Assembly (NCBI GenBank): GCA_035079385.1
Contig: JAVHKY010000029.1
Location: 10,974,001 to 11,038,000, forward strand
Origin: Aspidiotus rigidus
Lineage: Eukaryota; Arthropoda; Insecta; Hemiptera; Diaspididae
Length of the DNA: 64,000 nt
Direction of reading: 5' to 3'
Both the position numbers and the translations under genes were made by a program. The notes under the pieces were generated by a model that saw only the letters and a program-made list of their open reading frames with translations, ran no database searches and was not told where the DNA came from. Below are positions 35,165-46,890 of this stretch, piece after piece. The number at the start of each line of letters is the position of its first letter. The first letter of the stretch is position 1.

Positions 35165-36150
35165 CAGTGTGAAAATAATTCACGTTAAATTTCCAAGAAA
35201 AAAGTATTCGTATGATTTTTTTATTAACGTGTTACAAATGGAATTGATGGGCCGGGAAGATGATGCTTGCGCAACAGCTATTTTTGCGAAAGTGCTGCAA
35301 GTTTTTTCGATTTTTCTGACGAACCGCTCATCCTACGACAAAAGTACCTGAGTATAATCGGAGTCTACGTTATATTCACGAAAAAAAAAAGTATTTTTGT
35401 AATTTTTTGATTAATACGATACAAATGGAGTTGACGTGCCGGCAAAACGATGCTTGCGCGACCGCTGTTTTTGTGGAAATACTGCAAGATGCAAAAAAAC
35501 AAGCACGGTCTTTTCGATTTTTCTCACGAACCGCTCATCCTACGACCAATATACCTCAGTATAATCGGAGTCTACGTAATACTTACGAGAAGAAAGTATT
35601 TTTGTAATTTTTTGATTTACACGACACAAATGGAGTTGACGCGCCGGCAAAACGATGCTTGCGCGACAGCTATTTCGGTGAAAATGCTTTAAAATGCAAA
35701 GAAAAACGTTGTTTTTTCAATTTTTCCGGCGAACCGCTCATTTTACGATAAAAATACCTCAGTATGATCGGAGTCTACGTTATATTTGCGAGAAAAAAGT
35801 ATTTTTGTAATTTTTTAATTAACGGGATACTAATAAAGTTAACGCGCCGGCAAGATGACGTCCGCGATATGGTGAAATGCAAAAAAACACGATTTTCTCG
35901 ATTTTTCTCGCAAACCGCTTATCCTACGACAAAAATACTGCAATAAAGAAATAATCTACGTGAAATTTACAAGAAAAAAGTATTCTAGTGATTTTTTTAT
36001 CTAGGCACTTTGAATGGAGTTGACGCGCCGGCAAGATTAGCTTGCACAACACCTATTTTGTAGAGAAGCTTTAAAACGCCCGAAAAAACAGTTTTTTTCC
36101 GAATTTTTTTGCGAACGACCGCTCATCCTATGACAAAGTGCCTCAGTACA
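35165..36150. repeat. Tandem array, five units of about 200 bp
   Basis: The anchor 'aaccgctcatcctacgac' occurs near 35322, 35529, 35732, 35912 and 36117 (spacing 180-207). Between anchors each unit repeats 'aagaaaaaagtatttttgtaattttttgatt', 'acaaatggagttgacgcgccggcaa' and 'gatgcttgcgcgacagc'. The units produce look-alike short peptides in several frames but have frameshifts between them and are not coding. Confidence 0.85.
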
Positions 36151-36329
36151 ATCAGAATCTGCATTAAATTTATAATAGGACTACAATTTCAACTTTTCGA
36201 TTGAGGCTATGCAAATTTTTACAAATCTGTAAACGTGCTGTCGGAGTGTTTTTTCTTTTTTTTTGAATTTTTTTTATTAATAACTTACAGTGGGAGTTGG
36301 AGAGTTGAAAATGAGGCTATTTTCTGCCC

Positions 36330-37560
36330 CGCCAGTAATGAGATTTTCTATGAGTCAGCAATCCACCTATAAATCGTTTGAACACTGGCACTGCAAAAAT
36401 ATTGCTGCATTTCAGCTTGAATAGGACGTTTCCTGCCTGTGATGAAAGGCACAAAGGCCATATAGGGGACTGTGCCAAAAAAAGTGTTCAGAATCGCCAG
36501 GAAGAGAAAATTAACCGGGGTTTCAACTCCCGTGCATGCGTCACCTCGACGGCGCTTTTATTTGCATCTTGTAAATTTTTTGTAGATCATTTTTGTACTC
36601 AGGTATTTGCCCTCTAAACTTCACAATTTTTGAAAACGAAAAAAACGCTAGAAGAAGCCAAATTTTACTTTTCTTGGAGAGGTTCCGAAAAGGATGTTGA
36701 ATCTAGTACCAACCTGGGCAGTTTGTATGATATGAAAATCATGGTTCTAATATCATTGTAATTCAGAACTGCCAGTGAAACTCAGGCTTGGAGAGGAAAG
36801 CACTACCTTGACAGCGGATCTGGTATATAAAGAAAGAATAATTTTTGTATCGTTGAGGAAACAATACTCAATGGTTGAGGAAACAATACTCAATGGACCA
36901 CAATAATCCACATTTTCGCTCTGTCCACTTGATGACAATCTTCGTCTGTCCTTACTTGAAATCCAACTTGAAGCTCGTATGTATGGATAGGATGATTGAA
37001 CTGCGTGTTCCAATCGAGGTTCATCATTCGTTCTACAAAACCTCCATTGTGCAAAAGAGAAGCTGAGTGGGCTCAGAAGATCAGTCGTGTATTTCTTTCT
37101 CTGGTCTGTCTTTTCGATTGATATGATGAAAGTCAGTAAAAACTCGTAAAAAGTATGAGATGAGGCCTTGATCCACCTCTGAGGTGGCTTTTGATATTTA
37201 GGAAAAAATTGCCAGTTCCTGTCTACGTGTTTTCACTGGGGAAATAATTTTTCCTTCCTTATTCGGGATTGTTCATACGGGGGGAGGGGGGGGGGGGGGG
37301 TTGTAAATTACGTGAGGAGATTTCTGCGCCTTGCTCTCTTTGTAAGATATCGTGAGATATGACGGATATTTTTGGATCGGGAATGTTCTTAAGAAGTTAA
37401 GATGAAAGTACGGATATTTTCTGTCCTGTCAGTAACAAGGCTTGAACCACGAAACGCTCCTCTAAATTGGAAAAGCGCGGCTCTCTGCAAAAATATTACC
37501 GTATTTCAATTTGAACCGTCCTCCATGCCTCTCATCTCATATAAGAGTTTTCAAAATACG
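36330..37560. repeat. Pair of diverged direct repeats and a 22-bp duplication
   Basis: 'ccagtaatgag..cactgcaaaaatattgctgcatttcagcttgaataggacg' (about 36330-36430) recurs as 'tcagtaacaagg..ctctgcaaaaatattaccgtatttcaatttgaaccgtcc' (about 37428-37522). Near 36852-36895 the phrase TTGAGGAAACAATACTCAAT is directly duplicated. A G-run lies at 37279-37301. Confidence 0.5.
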
Positions 37561-37959
37561 TATTGTTGTATAGTAGATACGTTAATGAGCGCTTGATTGA
37601 TTGAAAAAAACATGTGTGTAATTTGCAACCATATTTTTTATTAGAGAAACATGCTTTACTCGAATTGAACTCATTTTTGTAATAATTTAGACCAGTGTCA
37701 AATCAATGTGGATTCTGAATTTGGGGAAGGGTCCCTTTTAGCATTTGGAAACTTTGAACTCGGCCTTACTGAACTACTTTCCTAATTTACAAATTAAGAA
37801 ATAGGTATGATTGGATTCAATGAGGAAAGAAGAGGAAGTAAGACGAAAAAATCTCCTGGTCCCAGTGGAATTTCAACGTCTTGACCTTCCAAGAGCAGAG
37901 GTATTTCGGTAGTCACAAATATTGAAAAAAATTAGATGTCCCGAGTCCCCTAGAGCCTG

Positions 37960-38125
37960 AAGTTTTTTCAAGTCTTGAAAATCATGACGTGACAACTTGA
38001 ACGCGCTGCAATTTCAAGGAAGCCGTCGACTTTCCAAGTCACGCTCCTCTATCATATATAGCTCGGAGGTAGGAATTTTTCCAAGTCCCCCTCCCCTCCC
38101 CGTGACGTCATTAACCTCGCTCGCG
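37960..38125 (-). repeat. Short TGACGTCA-family fragment
   Basis: 'caagtcacgctcctctatcatatatagctcggaggta', 'ttccaagtcccc' and TGACGTCA at about 38102 match the modules of the larger copies. Confidence 0.5.
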
Positions 38126-38129
38126 CTCG

Positions 38130-40018
38130 TGGACGAGAATTTCCTGGAAGTACCCCCAACAAAAGGAGTAGTGGGTTCCCCGCTAACGAAAGACGAGAAA
38201 GGCTTACAGCATCTACCTTTGGAAAATGATATACGCTTGTGTGTGTCAACCATTTCAGCCATATATTTCCAATCTACTTCAGAACCATCAGGCTCGAAGT
38301 CTAATTTCATTTTTAGCAAATGGTGTGCCGCGAGAGAACTGTGCCGTGACGTAGAAAAGGTTGAGGAACACTGATTCAGACGAAATTCATGTAAGAAAAA
38401 AATTACGTAATATTCTTCGACCCCCCTCCCTCCTTTCCATAAGAGATCTGGTAAGATTCGGCTGGCCCCGTCCTCCGTGAGTTCCTCACGTGATTTATGG
38501 AACCCAAAAACTGGGGTCTAAAATTACCAAATCCATCAGATTAGCATCGAATGAGGTTGAATTTTAGTCGACTCTTGTGAAGATGCAAAGCGCATATGAG
38601 AAGAGAACGAAGGGAAAATATAAGAAATGTTGGAGTAGCAGTAATTCACTATTCACGAACTGATGAGCTTAAAACAGTGAAAAATGAACGAAAATGCAGC
38701 CGAACGTTCTTCTGTATTGTTCTTTTCATCGCATCGTTTACAACCAGACGTAATTTTTCAAGCAGTCCAGACCCATTTTTTTAAAAATTCAGTTTTCATA
38801 CTTTTTTGGAAATGTATTTATGTATTTTGCATACTTTTACAATATGTGAAGATGGACTCGATGCTTACGATTGACGTTAGAATATTTGAGATAATTTCTC
38901 AAGGGTATATTCATTATTTTGGTGCCCATCAAAGCTTCGATACAACCTCAAAAGAGTCATCGCCGGCACTCTGAAAATCACGTCGAGATGACATTTAGTA
39001 AACATTTGCAAATCGAGTTCAGATTTCTGACACTCGAAGGCACTCATGATGATGCATTCAAAAATCTCTCTAGAACAAAAAACGTTAGAAACGATGTGTC
39101 ATGTTTTAGTATTGCATAACTCTTCTTAGGACTTGATTTTTTTTCTAACTTAGGTTTCGAAAATTTGAGTACTCCTCATCTGTGAAAACATCCGCACTCT
39201 GAAAGATGTTTGTTTAATAACATGAGTATAAGAATTCGAGGTGTGGTTTAGATTATGTGACTGCAGTTTACAGCCACGCAGCTCGGAGCTCTGCTCGCAT
39301 TCTAAACAGATATCCTGCGTTTAAATCTAGCGGGAATCCAATAACTTGGCCACCATCTCATGTTCCATCTTGGGAAAAAAATGGAATTCAATAGATGCTT
39401 TCGCGCCTCAATGTTCAAAAATGATGTTAAGTTAATGTTGATATTCTGTTTATCAACAAGGGCAAGGATAGTGGTCTTTTTTTTATTGCTGCTGTTTCTG
39501 TGTTATTTTTTATTTTTTTTTTTAATTAATAAAATTGATTGTAATGTACGTACATATAATCTTTTGTGGGTGATTCCTCTGCGAGGGTGACAATTAACTC
39601 TACACGTATAATCGATCTGTTCGGCTACGTTTTCACTCTTGACGTTGATGTTGTTTTGTATTTTTGTGTATCTTACCAGACTTGAATTATTTATTGTGTT
39701 CGGGAAAAAAAAGCTGCTTGCGACAGCATCTATATACATATATTATTTTGCGACAACTCTTTTTCAGTGTGTTTTGTGTGTTTTTCTTTTTCCTTGTTAG
39801 TAAGCGTCAGGCTTCTCTTCGTTATACTCACTTATAAAAATTCACCAACTCAATATTGCCGCAAGTTGACGTTAAAAAGAACATTTTTATTTCCTCGTTT
39901 ATAGTGATATAATGGATTGAAAGAGTGCATAATTTTTTTTTTTTTTTTTAATTTTTATACGTTATAATATACATATACACACATCGAAATCGATTATCTT
40001 CGATCATTTTTCGATTTC
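38130..40018. other. Presumed intron upstream of the RBM24-like exon
   Basis: No coding signal. T-runs, AT-rich and GT-rich tracts increase towards the 3' splice site at 40047. The part from about 39480 is free of recognisable transposons. Confidence 0.45.
39767..39780 (+). promoter_or_regulatory. GU-rich intronic motif upstream of the RBM24-like exon
   Basis: GTGTGTTTTGTGTG lies about 267 bases upstream of the exon in the presumed intron. RBM24 and SUP-12 proteins are known to bind GUGUG-type RNA, so autoregulation is possible. That role is inference; such motifs are common in T-rich introns. Confidence 0.3.
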
Positions 40019-40047
40019 TTTTATTTTTTTTTCTTCTTTTTTAACAG
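40019..40047 (+). promoter_or_regulatory. 3' splice site and polypyrimidine tract of the RBM24-like exon
   Basis: An almost pure T/C run leads into TTAACAG directly before the exon. This fixes the exon start and its phase (one leftover base before the GTG valine codon). Confidence 0.8.
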
Positions 40048-40280
40048 AGTGCAACCTAGTTACGTTTACCAATCACCGTATTTAAGTGGGAGTATCGGTA
40101 CCAGCGGTTTGGTGACATTGCCGTCGCATGCTGCCGCTGTCGCAGCCGCCACCTCACAATTTTACGAATATCAGAATGCAGCCGCTGCCGCAGCCGCCGC
40201 CGCAGCCGCCGCCGCTACCTCATATCCGTCCCAGTACGCGAATGCACTAGATCCTTACTCGGCTGCGGCTGCTGCAACAG
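40048..40280 (+). CDS. Internal exon of an RBM24/RBM38 (SUP-12)-like RNA-binding protein, C-terminal Ala-rich part
   Basis: The exon follows a polypyrimidine tract ending TTTTAACAG and ends at CAG|GTAAAT, so both splice sites are canonical. The first base completes the previous codon and the exon ends one base into the next. It encodes about 77 residues, beginning VQPSYVYQSPYLSG, with SQFYEYQN, a run of 13 alanines, YPSQYANALDPY and a second Ala cluster. This order matches the region after the single RRM in animal RBM24/RBM38 proteins (VQPS, PYIEY, AQY, YDQYPYAAS). Family knowledge: these proteins bind GU-rich RNA and control alternative splicing and mRNA stability, notably in muscle. The RRM exons upstream and the last exon downstream were not found. 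If the intron were retained, the frame would stay open 33 more codons and then stop. RBM24 and RBM38 cannot be told apart here. Confidence 0.85.
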
Positions 40281-40286
40281 GTAAAT
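40278..40286 (+). promoter_or_regulatory. 5' splice site of the RBM24-like exon
   Basis: CAG|GTAAAT is a near-consensus donor. The homology to RBM24-type proteins stops here and low-complexity sequence follows. Confidence 0.75.
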
Positions 40287-42180
40287 TGGGTAAATATCCT
40301 TTTTCTTTATTTTTGTGTTGTGTTGCCTCGCGGGCACGCTTCTTAGAAATTTCAACAAAATTTCACGTTTTGCGAAAATGAACCGCGAACCTGTCATCTG
40401 TTTGTCGTTCGCTTCGTGCTTTTAAAATATTCATACGATCGTTGCGGTTTTGCGGTAGTGTAACTTTAGTTTTAACGCGTAAGAAGAGTTGAATGCACCT
40501 GCGAACCGAACGGCTGCCAAAAGTTAGTTTAAAAAGAGGGCTGTTTGCTGAGCGATTGTAGAAAGGTTGTAGGTCATTCAGAAGTTATTGTACTCTAGAC
40601 TGATAGAACGTAACATCCACAAAATCCTGGATGAGGCGGGGCAGCGAAAGGGAACGTCAGCGTCACGGTTTTGTTGCGTGCAACGATCGGAACGTGTACA
40701 CGTCCACATTGTGCGGGGTGAAAATACACCGACTATTGTGGGACACGGCAAAAGTTACCGATATAGAAATAGATATCTCTACTGTGCGAATGCTCTTCTT
40801 CTTATTACTTAGAGAGAGAGAGGCTTCGAACGTGAGCCCAATTGGCAATGGTACAATTGTATCGTAATAACTTGATATTCGTCCTCTGAAGTACGTGATC
40901 TTTGTGGAGACTTGGATTGAAACCTATAATTTGCTTGAAAGTTTTTCCGCGTTCGAGAAGCGGCAGAAATACGTTTTTCATTTTGCGCGACGAAAATGTA
41001 TATATCATCATCGTGTTGGGAAAGTTTAGCGGAACGTGTTCCGAGAAAACGTTGTATACGAATCGACGCGACGTCGAAAGGTAAAGAGTGCAGGCTCCTT
41101 TGGTGTGTGCGATGGTTAAGAACTTTTCGTACGAGTGTATAATGATGGCTTACGACTGAAGTCTTCGCGAGAAGAAAAGATGATGAGAAAGTAATAAAAA
41201 AGGTGCCTGTCTTTCGGTTCATTTTTCTCGGTGGCTTTCTTTTCGTTTTCATTTTTTGTTCGGTGCTCGTTCGTAGAAGTTTTACTTAAATTTAGTCCTT
41301 TGAAATTTACTAAGGTGTATGTTTTCGCTGCTCCGTTCGAAAAAGAGTATTAAACGAGTGGAACGAGTAAAATTGTTATTCAGAATGTCCTCAATCGTGA
41401 AATTCATGGTACCTAAATTGATGAAATGTTTCTCGAAAGAATCAATCGACTACCTTCACGTCTATCGTTGAAAAAATAATTTTAGACGCAATGCTTTGAT
41501 TAGGAAGTGATATGAAGTTTCAACTTTTGTGTCTTCACAGAACCAAAAAATGTGAGTAAGCGAGAAAAGCTAGCTTTTCATCGTATATTATCTCTCATAT
41601 GAAGGGCTTCCCAATTACAGTCTGACTCCCAGACTAAACTTCAGTATGGCTGCCAAAGTAAAAAACCTGCGACTCGCTTCTTCGTTCACTCCTCACGGGG
41701 TCTCTATCATTATTCAGGAGAGCAGAGAACCTTTGGTCCAAAGTTTAAAAGATCAAAGTCGTGACCTGTCTCGAGTAGGTGTTCTGCAAATGCTCCTGTG
41801 TGTTCTTTGGACGTGGCCTGGTTTCGATTTGATACCTTTATTAGTTTGGTCGTATGGTTTCACATAAGCCCACACTTTTTTCGAACAAATTTGGGTCCTT
41901 TAGTGTGAGAAGATTACCTAGACTCGACAGCAGGCGTGTGAACCCAGTTTCCTCAAAATGATTGCTAGACAGAGGGAAGATCTACCTAAATACTGCAGGC
42001 GAAGATGGCGTTGTGTTCTCTTTGTATTGGATGGAACCAAAGATGATTTATGAATGGTCTTGTCGACGCTGGAGTTGATTTAGTTCCTCCGAGCGAGAGC
42101 CTCAATGGTGTGACGTTCCCTGTTAAAGTCTATTTTAGCCATAGGAATCGAGCAGAGGCGATACGCCATGATCAGGGTGG
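40281..42180. other. Presumed intron downstream of the RBM24-like exon
   Basis: CpG-rich unique sequence to about 41500, then less distinctive sequence. Frames up to 147 codons (40809-41252, minus) carry no recognisable domain. No continuation of the RBM24-like C-terminus was found. Confidence 0.4.
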
Positions 42181-42239
42181 TCACTTCCTAAAAAAACTGG
42201 AAAACCGGGAAAGTCAGAGGAAGATCAGGGGAAAAAAAA

Positions 42240-42836
42240 ACTCACGGGTTCTTTAACGGAGTTGAACGAGGAGTGACAGGGAACCTGTTTTATGGGGCAC
42301 TCGAGATCTGAAAAATGTAGGTTGTGATGTCACGACACTGACCTTCGACGTCATCCAATTGTGACGTCACAGGCCTGGACTTTGGAGCTATGTACAATAG
42401 GAGAGGAACGTGAAAAAAGTAATCGATGACGTCATCAAACTGTGACGGCACTGGTGACGCTCGCAAGCTATGTACAATAGGAGGGGGACTTGAAAAAAAA
42501 CTGATTTATGAAGTCATCAGATTGTGACGTCACAGGCCCCGCCACCCAAGCTGTATATGATAGGAGGGGTACATATAGAAAGATATTTGATCTACGACGT
42601 CATCAGATTGTGACTTCACATGGCTGACCACTGATGTCATAAAACTGTAACTTCCAAGGGCTCGTCCCCAACTTATGATAGGAGAGATAGGAGGACTTTG
42701 AAAAATTCGCACTCTCGGGCTATGTATGATTGGGGAGGGGGCTTGAAAATTTTTGAGCTTCAAGCTTTGCCAGACTGTGGACGGCGGGCGTTTTTCTGCC
42801 CCCGCCCCCACCGATAAAACAGGTTTTTTGCGTTAA
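42240..42836 (+). mobile_element. TGACGTCA-rich element with inverted palindromic ends
   Basis: It starts after a nine-base A-run with CTCACGGGTTCTTTAAC, then CAGGGAACCTGTTTTATGG. It ends near 'ccaccgataaaacaggtttt', the inverted counterpart. Inside are TGACGTCA at 42362, 42427 and 42525, near-copies near 42340 and 42598, and repeated 'gctatgtacaataggag(a/g)gg(a/g)acttgaaaaa' modules about 90-110 bp apart. No coding capacity. It is the best complete-looking copy besides 19500-20285. Confidence 0.65.
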
Positions 42837-42889
42837 AAAGTGAAGGAATTTCATGAATGAAACGGAATTGATATCTCAAATAAAGAAGA

Positions 42890-43480
42890 CTTTGTTCATT
42901 TACTGTTTACGAGTATTCTTCATAATATCAAGGGATATCTGTCGTCTGGAAAAACTTGAAAAGTCGGGGAAATGTATTTTAAAGAAGAAATGGCCATCTT
43001 GCGTGGTGTCGAAGGCCGCGAATTTAGCATTGAAGTGGTGGAGTGAGCGACTGTTGATGTAGACGCTGGTGAAAGAAGACTTGCGATGCAGTATACTGAC
43101 TTTCGTAGAGCAGTGATCACCTGAGTTCTCCGAGGAGACTGTGAGGTCCAAGAAACTGAGGACTTGGTGATTCAGTTCGAATAGGAAAACGTATTGTAAA
43201 GCTCTGAGAGAAGGAAAAGGAGGTCAGCGGAAGAACCTTCTCGCACGCAAAAACTATCGTCCACGTATCTATGAAGGATTTGAGTGGCTCGGAGATTGTA
43301 TTTGAACAGTTGGGATTCCAGATTGCCCATGAACTTTTCTGACACCAAGGGCTAGAGCGAATTGTCCATTGGATGGTTAGCCATCAAGAAAGTTGTATTT
43401 GACTCTTCTCAAGTGGCAGGTGTTGTATTTGAGGTATTCGGTGATGAAATGAACTCTAAATTGCTGACTAGTATCGTAAT
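42890..43480 (-). pseudogene. Penelope-like element reverse transcriptase relic
   Basis: On the minus strand: TTFLMANHPMDNSL, a stop, PLVSEKFMGNLESQLF, ILHRYVDDSFCVREGS, VLSFLDLTVSSENS, ILHRKSSFTSVYINSRSLHH and FNAKFAAF. These match the Penelope-like RT blocks GLPMGSPLSPxLAxIFMxxLE, RYVDDxxxV, xFLDxxV and YRKPTxTGxYxxxxSxHPxxxK. The catalytic RYVDD (Asp-Asp codons at 43256-43261) is intact, but there is a stop after NSL and frame slips. It is truncated at both ends; no GIY-YIG nuclease was seen. Confidence 0.75.
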
Positions 43481-43529
43481 GAAGAACACCTTGAAGCTGT
43501 AGCTGATACTCAGAGGCGTACATTTTTCC

Positions 43530-44090
43530 AACTACCCTGATATAGCTGGAGATTCTTCCAAGAATCTCTCCCCTTTCATACCTGTTTCTCTGTGGCTATC
43601 ACTGTCTATTTTCCCGACCCATCGGAACCACAGTACCCCTATAAACAGCTCGAAGGTCTAAATTTTTTACTTCCTGTGATATAGCTCCAAATTCTTCCTC
43701 GCTGTGGTCGTTACCGTGTATTTTCCCGATTCATTGGAATCACAGCCCCTTATATAAATTGTTGGAAGGTCTAAATCTTTCCAATTCTTCTGATATATAA
43801 CTCGAAATTTTTCTGATACTCTTTCCTCTTCTTCCCACTAATGCCTCTGTTGCCGTGGCTTTCCCCGAATCACACTTTTTCGAATATTCCTCTTTTTGGA
43901 ATCGAAGTCCTGTATACGTAGCGTGAAGGTCAAAATCTTTCATCTCTTCCGATATGGCTTGAAGATCGGAATTTTTCCAAATTTCTGATGTCAGTCAGAT
44001 ACTTCTCCAGGATGAAACTTCCCCCAATAGGCTCCGGACTCTCGATATAAGAAGCCCGATGGTCAGAACTTTTCTTATTCGCTCTCAAGT
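43530..44090. repeat. Short tandem array, about four units of 113-160 bp
   Basis: 'gaaggtctaaat' or variants at 43652, 43765, 43925 and 44058 are each followed by 'tctgatat(a/g)', and preceded by 'ttcccgattcattggaatcacag' variants. Diverged tandem duplication, not coding. Confidence 0.55.
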
Positions 44091-46390
44091 GTCGAACTTC
44101 CAATTTTAAGTGGGGCATATTTTTGTGCGAGAGCTTCTCATCATGGAGGTCATCAAATAATTTGATAAAATCTGATATTCTACATATGTGATGCGCTCTG
44201 CAAAAAGGTACCACAAGTCGATATGGTGAAAGCTCCTCGTGTAAAATTGGCCGCCGAATTAGGCCCGTCTTACACCAGAAAATGAGAGGAGCACGCATGT
44301 GAATGTCAACATTGACTTCTATGATCTTTCAATCAAACATTATAAACAACTTTCGTCGCAGAAAATGAACCTCACATGAAATGCAGTTTTACACGCGGGG
44401 AGCTTTTATCATGCCGACTTTGTGTCCCTTTTCGCAGAGCGCATCACCTATTGCGTTTTTTTTATGCTCTAGTAGTAAATATGAGAGCTTTAAAATTCTA
44501 ATTGACGTAAGTTTTATATTTGTATTTGAGATTTATTGGGGTGCGGTTAAGAAAGGGATGAGGGGTATCATTTCCTACTAGTCGAATTTTCACCGTAATT
44601 TTGACATGATTTCTTGTACATATATTTTTGATTTACATCCTCGAATATCAAATCTAACCAGCAGTGGCTTATTTACGAAGGGAGGGGCTGTTCGCTGGAA
44701 TTGCTGCGAAGAATCTCAAAATCTTGTTTGAAACACCCTTCCGAAACAGTTTTTGACATAGACATGTCTCAAGACTGGGCGGTATTCTGAAAATTGTTCT
44801 CCCCTTTGAGAAAATTTTTCTCGTTTAAATCTCCCTATACCCTCCTCCTCTCCACCCTTCCCCTTGAAGATTTTCTGGATGCGCCACAGCGCTGTAAATC
44901 AGTAAAAAACGGAATAAAAATAGTATAACAGCTTAATTGAGGTAAATTCAGGAATCCGAAAAGAGATGGAGTAGCCAAGGCTAATCAAAGATTTAAAGAT
45001 CAAATTTTTTAATGAGTCGAAAATTTATTCACCTGATACGATTGAGGGATTCCTCCTTACCAAAGTTCTCTAAGACAGACTAAAAAGTTGCGAGTGAAAG
45101 CAGCGGGCTCAAGGCCAGTTCACTGCGTAGCCTCTTTTAATCCTGACCGCCCGATTTCGGGTTGTTAAAGTTGTATTAATCCGAGGTTAGGAGCTAACTT
45201 GTGTTTGCTAAAATTGGCCCTCGAAAGAAGAGGTTGATATTCCATCTTCTTCCTGGTGTATCCACACTTTGGTAGGGTGAATTCCTTGACTTTTAATTCA
45301 TATTCATAAATTACTAGCGACTGAAGCTTGGTGTAGGTGGAACAGGAGGCAAAAAGCTTATCTTTAAAGTTTAAACCAGCTCCCACACAACGTGTATTTA
45401 AACCTTTTAACTAAATTTAGTGTAGTACATATTAACAGTCCACTTTTTTTTATTGTATCTGACATCATACCTCCTTTTTCTCACAATTAGTTCGAAGCTA
45501 ACATTTATTGCATTTTGAGAAAGTGAAGCTTCTAAAATAGCCGCATATAAAACCGAATTATCGACAAAAGCTCGGAGCTTGATCTTTCGGAGGTTCGCTC
45601 TTTTTTCGATTCGCTTTATAGCTTCTTCGTTGTGCTAGACCGGCGACGCATCTATCGTATTGCGAATGGTCGTTAAACAGCTCCCAAGAAACTAAAAGAA
45701 TGGATTTCTTAATCCTTTTGAAGTCTTTGACTCACAAACTTACTCCTCTTCTCCCGCCATTTCGCGGCAATTCGACGTACACACTTCTAGTAGAGATAGC
45801 TTACCTGTTACTACGCTTTTCCTCGAAGGTCAATTTCATTTTTTTTTTTCCTCAAGCAAACCATCGTCTACCTCGTCAAAGTACAACGCGCGGCATTATT
45901 CTTATCTTCAGCGCTTTACGTCTGCAAAAATACTATAAAACGAAATGTAAATTGCAATTGAAACGTCGGTGTTTCAAGGTTGAAATTTAAGTGTTATTCG
46001 TTTATTTTCCAAGTCTAGTCATTATTTTGCATTCGTAATAGGAAACAGAGTAGCCGCATGCTGAAGTTTTGCGATCATTATCTTAATAGGGTGCAGTGGC
46101 GGAGGGACATAGTATGAAATTTAGCATATTTCGACAAAGGTACACAATTTTATAAATTTGGGAACTCTTTGAGACCATGCGAAAATTCATAGAATGTGAA
46201 CTTTTGGTTCGTTGGACCCAGACTGATAGGACGCGTAGTATGTAGAAAAATGAGGCTTATTAAGTGTAACAGAAAAAAAGGGGGTGAGATTACGAAAACT
46301 TTGCTGGGCTAAAAAAGTTGGTAAATGGGCTATTTGTCCTTGAGACTGTGACCTTTCGAAGTCGACATGTAATTTTGACAAAAAATCTCT
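44090..46390. other. No recognised gene
   Basis: Mixed sequence. The minus frame at 45165-45386 (73 codons) looks orderly but matches nothing I know. A CpG-rich unique block lies at 45550-46000. Confidence 0.35.
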
Positions 46391-46442
46391 CCGCTAACGG
46401 CTAGAGTGGCTGAAAGCTTTGGGTTAGCTAAGCGACCCTACT
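46390..46442. repeat. Fragment related to the 13.9-kb hAT-type MITE
   Basis: 'ccgctaacggctagagtggctgaaagctttgggttagctaagcgaccct' parallels the right end of the MITE ('gctaacggccaatggcttcggcttagctaagcagccctg'). Confidence 0.4.
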
Positions 46443-46449
46443 TGCAAAA

Positions 46450-46890
46450 ATGCGTTAAGCAAGGGGTGTCAGGGAACCTGTTGTATGGGGCAAAAAGTGT
46501 ATGACGTTAGAAGGACGTTCTGAGTCTTATGGTGTTTGAAGGGTTGCATATCTGGCTCACTGAAGGGGCTAAGTAAATTAGTATTATGAAGTATCGCATA
46601 CATAGTTACTAGAAGGGGCTATCTTTCAGGCCATATACACCAATCATCGAGCAGTAGATGTAAGGAGGGGAATTAAAAAATTAAACGAAGAACGCAGGGA
46701 ACCTGTTCTATAAGTTGAATTTGTGTTTATAGACCTATTGGAGAAACCACTCTTTAAAAAACGCATTATCAATTCGACCTGTAGGGTGGTGTGAAACTGA
46801 ATTGAGAAAACACAAATTTTCCAAAATCTCCTATCATATTACATATATGATCAGAATTCAAAATTTTCGAAGTCCTTTCTATCATAAATA
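46450..46890 (+). repeat. TGACGTCA-family fragments with CAGGGAACCTGTT
   Basis: 'gcaaggggtgtcagggaacctgttgtatggggc' near 46459 and 'aacgcagggaacctgttctataag' near 46690 are family ends. 'tcctatcatattacatatatgatc' is an internal module. Perfect TGACGTCA is absent here. The phrase 'gacgttctgagtcttatggtgtttgaagggttgcatatctggctca' recurs at 57510-57555. Confidence 0.5.

Noticed and set aside
35407..35692. Similar peptides (MELTCRQNDACATA and relatives) in successive frames
   Set aside because: They arise from the tandem ~200-bp units, which are shifted in frame from one another. No gene.
40809..41252. 147-codon minus-strand frame near the RBM24-like exon
   Set aside because: It lies in the presumed intron, antisense, with no recognisable family; overlapping frames on both strands are also open.
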